Below, one piece after another: positions 1 to 4,657 of a DNA stretch of 5,750 nt (positions are counted from its first letter, which is position 1; each line of letters starts with the position of its first letter). The stretch spans positions 1-5,750 of the forward strand of contig JAIOTT010000271.1 of NCBI GenBank assembly GCA_021106655.1, read 5' to 3'. The stretch comes from Bacteroidales bacterium. Its GTDB lineage: Bacteria > Bacteroidota > Bacteroidia > Bacteroidales > SMBSF77. The position numbers and the translations under genes are program-made. The notes beneath the pieces are model-generated. The model searched no databases and was not told where the DNA came from. It saw only the letters and a list, made by a program, of their open reading frames with translations.

Positions 1-2156
1 AAAAAATATCTGAAATTGTTTTTAGTGAGCCGGTTCCCTTTATTTATGAACGTTTGGGAGAGAGATACAAACACTTCTTTATTGATGAATTTCAGGACAC
101 TTCAGTTTTGCAATGGATGAACTTGCTTCCTTTGCTCGATAATTCACTTGCTGAAGGTAATTTTAATATGGTGGTAGGTGATGGCAAACAGGCAATTTAC
201 CGATTTCGTAACGGAGAAATTGAACAGTTTGTTCGGCTGCCAAAATTAGTGGACAAAACTAATAATCCTATCAATCTCGAAAGAGAGCAAAGCCTGAAGA
301 GAAATTTTCTCGGACTGGAACTTAAAAAAAATTATCGCTCAAGGCAAAATGTTGTTGAGTTCAATAATGATCTTTTTACTTATATATCAGAGACAATCCT
401 GCCTCAGAATTGTCGTGAAATATATCAAAACCCAAGACAGGAAATAAATAAAGAAAAACCCAGAGGCTTTGTTAGCATTGATTTCCTTGAGAAAAACATA
501 AATGCCGAAGTTTCATTTGAAGATGCAACTCATTACAGAATACTTGAAATAATCTATCGCCAGATTGAACTTGGATTTGAATATAAAGATATTGCCATAT
601 TATGCCGCGGAAATAAAGAATCAAGCTATATAGCTAATTATCTGGCTAAAAATGCCATCCCTGTCGTTTCATCTGAATCACTTCTGCTCGCTTATTCTCC
701 TTCAGTAAGTTTTTTGATAGCATGTATGAAGCTAATCCATGATCAGGATAACGGGATATTACGTGAGGAAATTAAGCGATTTTTATCAAACGAAAAAAGA
801 CGGGAAGAAGTGGCGGATGAAGAAGTGGCAGTAGCAGTAGCAGTAGCAGGGGAAGAAGAAGTTGCGGATGAAGAAGTTGCAGTGGCAGGAGCAGTTGCAG
901 TAGCAGGAGAAAAAGAAGTGGCAGGAGCAGTCAAAGAAATGGATTTGTTTGATAAAGCAACATTATCCCGCTTGAGTAAATTTCCTGTTTATGATCTTTG
1001 TGAAGAGTTGATAAGCATTTTTGACTTAAATGATGAGATCGATCCTTACATACATTATTTTTTAGATAAGGTTTTTGAATTTACATCAAAACATAATACC
1101 GCAACTGTTGATTTTATTGACTGGTGGGAAGATAAAAAAGAAAAACTGTCACTGGTAATTCCGGAAGAAACTAATGCAGTGCGAATAATGACTATTCATA
1201 AAGCCAAAGGTCTTGAATTTCCTGTTGTTATCTTTCCTTATGCTAATGAAAAGTTGAAAATTTCGGAAAATATTTTCTGGATTTCAAATGAAGATGAAAA
1301 TATCTCTAAACTTCCTTTTCTGATGTTACCAGCAATAAAAGGCGCACTTGAGAAAACTGACTATTACCCATATTATCAAAACGAAGAGAACAAGTCATTT
1401 CTCGACCTGACTAATGTCTTGTATGTAGTAATGACCAGGGCAGTGGATAGCCTTTATGTGATCTCAGAGAAGCCTAAAGATAAAGAGACGGTCGAAGATT
1501 CTGATAAATCTAAGATGCATTTTATGCTTTCCGCTTTTCTGATGCATTCGGGGACTTGGTCCGATGAACAAATTAATTACAGCTTTGGTGAAGAAACACA
1601 ACAATCAGCCGAGTCGGATGTAGTAAGGCAAAAATCCTACAAACTGGAAAAAGCTATATCAAGAGATTGGAGAAAACATGCATTAATAAGTAAAAGGGCA
1701 CCTGAAATATGGGATATTGATGACCCGAATCGTAACCGACAGTGGGGTAACCTTGTTCATACAGTATTATCAAAAATAAAATATCTTGAAGATAAAGATG
1801 CAGTCCTGGATAAGTTCTATTTAGAGGGTTATTTCGATAAAGACGAAAAAAAGAAACTCTCCGGGAAAATAGATAAAGTGTTTAATAATCAACTGGTCAG
1901 GTTGTTTTTTACTAAAGGGGTTGAAATTAAAAATGAAGCAGAGATCCTTTTGCCTGATGGTAAATCTTATCGCCCCGACAGGATAGTTCTTGATGGAAAA
2001 AAAGCGGTTGTTATTGATTATAAAACAGGTAAATCATCGGAATACCACAAAAAGCAACTCGATAATTATGCCTCATTATTGATAGATATGGGATATGAAG
2101 TTGATAAAAAGTATCTCATATATATTGATGACGAAGTTGAAGTTGTGGAGGTTTGA
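1..2156 (+). CDS. addA: AddA/RecB-like UvrD-family helicase-nuclease, 5'-truncated by window edge
   Basis: The frame is open from base 3, the first complete codon, to TGA 2154-2156. No true start is visible; TTG 54 is internal. About 717 residues are present. The N-terminal Walker A part of this roughly 1,000-residue family lies outside the window. Superfamily 1A helicase motifs appear in order: DEFQDTS (motif II, bases 84-104), GDGKQAIYRFR (III, 177-209), NYRS (IV, 330-341), MTIHKAKGLEF (V, 1188-1220) and YVVMTRA (VI, 1422-1442, arginine finger at 1437). The C-terminus is a RecB-type PD-(D/E)XK nuclease: His in WGNLVH (1758), Asp in RPDRI (1977), Asp and Lys in VIDYKTG (2016, 2022) and QLDNY (2055-2069). 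All catalytic positions seen are intact. The family unwinds and degrades double-strand DNA ends to load RecA for recombinational repair in the cytoplasm. The AddB-like gene downstream supports AddA over a stand-alone UvrD. An unusual Val/Ala/Glu repeat is inserted between motifs IV and V. Confidence 0.9.
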   Translation, partial: KISEIVFSEPVPFIYERLGERYKHFFIDEFQDTSVLQWMNLLPLLDNSLAEGNFNMVVGDGKQAIYRFRNGEIEQFVRLPKLVDKTNNPINLEREQSLKRNFLGLELKKNYRSRQNVVEFNNDLFTYISETILPQNCREIYQNPRQEINKEKPRGFVSIDFLEKNINAEVSFEDATHYRILEIIYRQIELGFEYKDIAILCRGNKESSYIANYLAKNAIPVVSSESLLLAYSPSVSFLIACMKLIHDQDNGILREEIKRFLSNEKRREEVADEEVAVAVAVAGEEEVADEEVAVAGAVAVAGEKEVAGAVKEMDLFDKATLSRLSKFPVYDLCEELISIFDLNDEIDPYIHYFLDKVFEFTSKHNTATVDFIDWWEDKKEKLSLVIPEETNAVRIMTIHKAKGLEFPVVIFPYANEKLKISENIFWISNEDENISKLPFLMLPAIKGALEKTDYYPYYQNEENKSFLDLTNVLYVVMTRAVDSLYVISEKPKDKETVEDSDKSKMHFMLSAFLMHSGTWSDEQINYSFGEETQQSAESDVVRQKSYKLEKAISRDWRKHALISKRAPEIWDIDDPNRNRQWGNLVHTVLSKIKYLEDKDAVLDKFYLEGYFDKDEKKKLSGKIDKVFNNQLVRLFFTKGVEIKNEAEILLPDGKSYRPDRIVLDGKKAVVIDYKTGKSSEYHKKQLDNYASLLIDMGYEVDKKYLIYIDDEVEVVEV
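804..932 (+). repeat. In-frame Val/Ala/Glu low-complexity minisatellite inside the addA-like gene
   Basis: These 43 codons use almost only Glu, Val, Ala, Gly and Asp. Two related blocks are visible: EEVADEEVAVAVAVAGE (804-854) and EEVADEEVAVAGAVAVAGE (855-911). A shorter tail, KEVAGAV, follows (912-932). Within them a 6-base unit (GTAGCA or variants) repeats. Every unit is a multiple of 3, so gain or loss would change protein length but not frame. The insert lies between helicase motifs IV and V, probably in a surface loop of the 2B-type region; family-like sequence resumes after it (FPVYDLCEELISIF). The placement in a variable loop is inferred from recall of the family. Confidence 0.85.
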
Positions 2157-2195
2157 TTTATTTAACAGCAGAATGAGGTGAGTAGTAATTCGATT

Positions 2196-2228
2196 GTCAT
2201 TAAATAGTCATTAGGTGGTCATTAGGCC
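2196..2228 (+). repeat. Three tandem 11-base units (GTCATTAGGTG-like)
   Basis: The units are GTCATTAAATA (2196-2206), GTCATTAGGTG (2207-2217) and GTCATTAGGCC (2218-2228). They share GTCATTA exactly, and the last two also share GG. The array ends 11 bases before the 42-base repeat begins. The shared core GTCATT is the reverse complement of AATGAC, which recurs through the neighbouring 42-base repeat, so the two arrays may be related in inverted orientation. Confidence 0.8.
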
Positions 2229-2239
2229 ATCGAGGTAGT

Positions 2240-2344
2240 AATGATGCGAAGTGAATGACATGCGTAGCATAAATGACAATGAATGACACGAAGTAAATGA
2301 CATGCGTAGCATAAATGACAATGAATGACGCGAAGCAAATGACA
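2240..2344 (+). repeat. About 2.5 copies of a 42-base tandem repeat built on AATGAC
   Basis: Copy 1 is 2240-2281, copy 2 is 2282-2323, and a partial third copy starts at 2324 and diverges after ATGACA at 2339-2344. The copies differ by only a few substitutions. Each full copy contains the inverted repeat ATGCGTAGCAT (2260-2270 and 2302-2312; a 4-base stem with GTA loop). AATGAC, or in one case AATGAT, recurs throughout. In the frame of base 2255 each unit reads as two tiny reading frames joined as TAA-ATG: ATG ACA TGC GTA GCA TAA, then ATG ACA ATG AAT GAC and so on. The codon closing the second frame is TGA, TAA and finally CAA in the three successive copies. The 42-base length equals 14 codons, so the frame is kept from unit to unit. 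Confidence 0.9.
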
Positions 2345-2386
2345 ACTGAACAACTCAAAAAAAACGAAACTATTATAGCAAAATGA
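2315..2386 (+). other. Possible 23-codon upstream reading frame overlapping the kinase start by ATGA
   Basis: ATG 2315 directly follows a TAA (2312-2314). It opens a frame reading MTMNDAKQ through the repeat and MTTEQLKKNETIIAK through the A-rich leader, with a second in-frame ATG at 2339. It stops at TGA 2384-2386, which overlaps the kinase ATG (2383-2385) as ATGA, the classic geometry for termination-reinitiation coupling. The peptide resembles nothing I recognise. There is no Shine-Dalgarno motif, but that is normal in this phylum. It may be a chance product of a repeat rich in ATG; translation is unproven. Confidence 0.3.
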
Positions 2387-3801
2387 CTGAAAACATAAAA
2401 GTATCCTTACTCGAGCTTTATAAAAGCTGGTCAGGACGTGAAGCAACTGAAATTGAATTACTGCCTTTGTCCGGATCAAACAGACAGTATTTCAGAATTT
2501 TTGATAATGATGAAACTGCCATTGGGGTTTATAATCCTGATAAGAAAGAAAATAATGCGTTCCTTACATTAAGCCATCATTTTAAAAGCATTGACCTTAA
2601 GGTACCTGAGATATACAATGAGGATATTGAAAAAGATATTTATCTGATCAAGGATCTGGGTGACATAACACTGTTTTCATTTCTTACATCAAAAAGAGGA
2701 GATCATGATTTTCCTGAAGAGCTAACAGGAATATACAAAAATGTATTAAAGCAACTTCCAAAATTTCAGATCCGGGGAGGCAAGGGTATTGATTACAATA
2801 TTTGCTATCCTCGCCATGCTTTTGATAAACAGTCTATGTTGTGGGATCTGAGTTATTTTAAATACTATTTTCTTAAACTAGCCGGAATTCCATTTGATGA
2901 ACAGGCACTTGAAGATGATTTTACAAGACTAGCAGATTACCTTTTAAGCACTGACTGTAATCACTTTTTGTATCGTGATTTTCAATCCAGAAATATTATG
3001 ATACATGAAGATAATCTTTATTTTATTGATTATCAGGGCGGACGTAAAGGCGCTCTCCAATATGACCTTGCATCCTTATTGTATGATGCAAAAGCTGAGA
3101 TACCTAATGGTGTCAGGCAGGAGTTGCTTGATTTTTATATTGAAGAATTATCCGCCTATGTTAAGATAGACAGTAAGTCTTTTACCGAATATTTTTATGG
3201 ATATGTCTTTATCAGGATAATGCAGGCATTGGGGGCGTATGGCTTCAGAGGATTTTATGAGAAAAAAGAACATTTTCTGCAAAGCATCCCTTATGCTTTA
3301 GATAACTTAAAATATTTATTAGAAAATGTACAATTACCGGTTGAGGCCCCAACTTTATTCGGTCTGCTTGAAAAACTCACAAAATCTGAACATCTTTACG
3401 ATCTGGGAAAATCAAAACTCAAGGTAACGATAAATAGTTTCTCATACAAAAAAGGTATACCAACCGATACTTCAGGTAATGGAGGAGGATTTGTATTTGA
3501 TTGCAGGGCACTGCCTAATCCCGGAAGATTAAAAGAATATTCTGAGCTTACAGGTAAAGACCTGAAGACAATAGAATTCCTGAAGGGTAAAAAAGAAGTA
3601 TCAGCATTTTTGGAGTTTGTATTTTCCCTGGTCGACCAATCTGTGGAAAATTATATTAAACGTAATTTTAAAAACCTGATCGTTAATTTTGGTTGTACAG
3701 GAGGACAACATCGATCAGTTTATTGTACGGAAAAGCTGGCTAAGCATTTAAATTTGAGCTATGATGTAATTGTGGATGTTTATCATAAAGAGATTGAATA
3801 A
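2383..3801 (+). CDS. AmgK-like aminosugar phosphotransferase fused to a RapZ C-terminal domain
   Basis: The protein has 472 residues and two parts. Residues 1 to about 330 are an APH-fold kinase: nucleotide-loop-like GSNRQYFRI (31-39), IKDLGD (89-94), catalytic loop YRDFQSRN (197-204) with Asp199 and Asn204, and metal-binding Asp216 in FIDYQGG, followed by YDLASLLYD. Residues from about 346 to the end match the RapZ C-terminal domain: GGFVFDCRALPNP (368-380), TGKD, and FGCTGGQHRSVY (436-447). The N-terminal P-loop domain of true RapZ is absent. AmgK phosphorylates MurNAc (or GlcNAc) at the anomeric position in cell wall recycling. The next gene is MurU-like, which supports that role; the substrate itself cannot be read from sequence. 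In E. coli the RapZ C-domain binds glucosamine-6-phosphate and protein or RNA partners. ATG 2383 is chosen because the family-like N-terminus begins there. I give no symbol because the fusion is not plain amgK. Confidence 0.85.
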   Translation: MTENIKVSLLELYKSWSGREATEIELLPLSGSNRQYFRIFDNDETAIGVYNPDKKENNAFLTLSHHFKSIDLKVPEIYNEDIEKDIYLIKDLGDITLFSFLTSKRGDHDFPEELTGIYKNVLKQLPKFQIRGGKGIDYNICYPRHAFDKQSMLWDLSYFKYYFLKLAGIPFDEQALEDDFTRLADYLLSTDCNHFLYRDFQSRNIMIHEDNLYFIDYQGGRKGALQYDLASLLYDAKAEIPNGVRQELLDFYIEELSAYVKIDSKSFTEYFYGYVFIRIMQALGAYGFRGFYEKKEHFLQSIPYALDNLKYLLENVQLPVEAPTLFGLLEKLTKSEHLYDLGKSKLKVTINSFSYKKGIPTDTSGNGGGFVFDCRALPNPGRLKEYSELTGKDLKTIEFLKGKKEVSAFLEFVFSLVDQSVENYIKRNFKNLIVNFGCTGGQHRSVYCTEKLAKHLNLSYDVIVDVYHKEIE

Positions 3802-3838
3802 TGTGCTAATGTGTTAATATGATAATGTGTTAATTTTA
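3799..3838 (+). repeat. Five-unit octamer array (TAATGTGT) exactly filling the kinase-murU gap
   Basis: The units are TAATGTGC (3799-3806), TAATGTGT (3807-3814), TAATATGA (3815-3822), TAATGTGT (3823-3830) and the degenerate TAATTTTA (3831-3838). The first TAA is the stop codon of the kinase fusion gene and the last A is the first base of the next gene's ATG, so the array occupies the whole junction. Since 8 is not a multiple of 3, successive TAA triplets fall in all three frames. Overlapping TAATG gives tiny frames ATG TGC TAA (3801-3809) and ATG TGT TAA (3809-3817), then one from 3819 ending at TAA 3831-3833, four bases before the real start. Confidence 0.9.
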
Positions 3839-4572
3839 TGAAAGCAATGATACTGGCGGCAGGTTTGGGTACACGCCTTCAGCCTATTACTAATAAAAAA
3901 CCTAAAGCATTGGTAGAGGTAGGAGGAATACCACTGCTGGAGATTATGATAAAAAAGCTTATTAGTTTCGGCTTTAATGAGATAATAATTAATGTTCATC
4001 ATTTTGCAGATCAGATAATTGAGTTTCTGGAAAGGAAGAATAATTTCTATATCAACATAGCAATATCTGATGAAAGAAATGAACTATTGAATACAGGCGG
4101 TGGAATAAAAAAAGCCGGCTGGTTTTTTAATGATGATAATGATTTCCTTGTGATAAATGTTGATGTTTTAACAGACCTTAACCTCCGGATTTTAATGGAT
4201 CATCATATTGCAACAGGAGCATTGGTGACAATTGCAGTCAGGAACAGGGCAACCTCACGATACTTTCTTTTTGATGATAATATGAAACTCTATGGATGGA
4301 AGAATATAAAAAGCGGCGAGAGGAGAGTTGTGAGAGATGGGGAAGAAAACTTGACTTCCTTTGCTTTTAGTGGGATACACATTATTAATCCTAAAATCTA
4401 TGAAATGATCAATTATAAGGGGAGTTTTTCTGTAGTAGACCTTTATCTTGATCTTGCAAGAAATCATAAAATTTTTGGTTATAGACATGATGATGGTTTT
4501 TGGATGGATGTCGGCAAGAGGGAGAACCTGGAGCAGGGGGCAGGTTTTATTGAGAGGACAAGGGGTAAATGA
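3838..4572 (+). CDS. murU: MurU-like sugar-1-phosphate nucleotidyltransferase
   Basis: This 244-residue protein is a single-domain nucleotidyltransferase of the RmlA/GlmU-N superfamily. It begins with the signature LAAGLGTRLQP (6-16) followed by KKPKALVEVGG, which binds the nucleotide; Arg13 and Lys23 are the expected catalytic or phosphate-contacting residues. TGGGI (86-90) probably contacts the base. Asp109 in INVDVLTD and Asp224 in FWMDVGKRENL are the expected metal ligands. There is no C-terminal left-handed beta-helix, so it is not a GlmU or acetyltransferase fusion, and the length suits MurU. MurU converts MurNAc-1-phosphate and UTP to UDP-MurNAc, bypassing de novo synthesis in peptidoglycan recycling. 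Specificity is inferred from the kinase gene 36 bases upstream; a glucose-, mannose- or heptose-1-phosphate enzyme cannot be excluded. ATG 3838 gives the canonical MKAMILAAG start; ATG 3847 would cut into the first beta-strand. Probably co-transcribed with the kinase fusion gene. Confidence 0.83.
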   Translation: MKAMILAAGLGTRLQPITNKKPKALVEVGGIPLLEIMIKKLISFGFNEIIINVHHFADQIIEFLERKNNFYINIAISDERNELLNTGGGIKKAGWFFNDDNDFLVINVDVLTDLNLRILMDHHIATGALVTIAVRNRATSRYFLFDDNMKLYGWKNIKSGERRVVRDGEENLTSFAFSGIHIINPKIYEMINYKGSFSVVDLYLDLARNHKIFGYRHDDGFWMDVGKRENLEQGAGFIERTRGK

Positions 4573-4657
4573 TCAGCCGGCACTAAACAGTAACCAGGTA
4601 TTAAGTTAATCAACATAACTCGTAATTCGTAATTCGTAATCCGTAATTTCAAAAAAA
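4573..4657 (+). other. 85-base spacer between the murU-like and addB-like genes
   Basis: The first half (4573-4615) shows no recognisable promoter, hairpin terminator or RNA. The second half is the heptamer array (4616-4650) followed by seven A (4651-4657), which immediately precede GTG 4658. No Shine-Dalgarno motif is present; an A-rich stretch just before the start is typical for Bacteroidota translation initiation. Confidence 0.65.
4616..4650 (+). repeat. Five-unit heptamer array (TAATTCG) just upstream of the addB-like start
   Basis: The units are TAACTCG (4616-4622), TAATTCG (4623-4629), TAATTCG (4630-4636), TAATCCG (4637-4643) and TAATTTC (4644-4650). Degeneracy rises at the ends, with exact copies in the middle. 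The TAA triplets fall in all three frames because 7 is not a multiple of 3; the one at 4637-4639 is the in-frame stop that bounds the downstream gene. The array lies within the likely 5' leader of the addB-like gene if that gene is co-transcribed with murU. Confidence 0.9.

Larger units (their letters stand above)
2157..2382 (+). other. 226-base repeat-filled spacer between the addA-like gene and the kinase fusion gene
   Basis: No stable hairpin followed by a T-run is seen after the addA-like stop, and no clear Bacteroidota promoter (TAnnTTTG with an upstream TTG) is present. About 60% of the spacer is tandem repeat: an 11-base unit at 2196-2228 and a 42-base unit at 2240-2344. The remainder before the kinase start is A-rich, with a run of eight A at 2357-2364. 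Whether the downstream genes are co-transcribed with addA or have their own promoter here cannot be decided from the sequence. Confidence 0.7.

Noticed and set aside
54..56. TTG as the true start of the addA-like gene
   Set aside because: The same frame is open to the left edge and the preceding residues (SEPVPFIYERLG) belong to the family, while the Walker A part must lie further upstream.
804..932. Phase-variable on/off switch in the addA-like gene
   Set aside because: All repeat units are multiples of three bases, so slippage by whole units changes length but not the reading frame.
743..934. Minus-strand open frame rich in Thr, Ser, Pro and Ala
   Set aside because: It is the antisense shadow of the Val/Ala/Glu repeat; low complexity keeps the opposite frame open, and the + strand frame has clear helicase motifs on both sides.
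2240..2344. CRISPR array
   Set aside because: The 42-base copies are directly adjacent with no unique spacers, only about 2.5 copies exist, and no cas gene is in the window.
2222..2479. Minus-strand open frame with a repeated CHLLRVIHCHLCYA-type peptide
   Set aside because: The repetition only mirrors the 42-base DNA repeat, and the frame overlaps the start of a well-supported gene on the other strand.
3723..3756. Bacteroidota-like promoter: TTG (3723-3725) and TAAATTTG (3749-3756) with a 23-base gap, upstream of murU
   Set aside because: It lies inside the kinase gene's RapZ domain, the gap is long, and an AT-rich sequence offers such matches by chance; a 5'-end map would be needed to accept it.
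4107..4128. Terminator-like A-run, GCCGGC palindrome and T-run
   Set aside because: It is within the conserved coding region of the murU-like gene, has no proper loop, and encodes KKAGWFF in frame.
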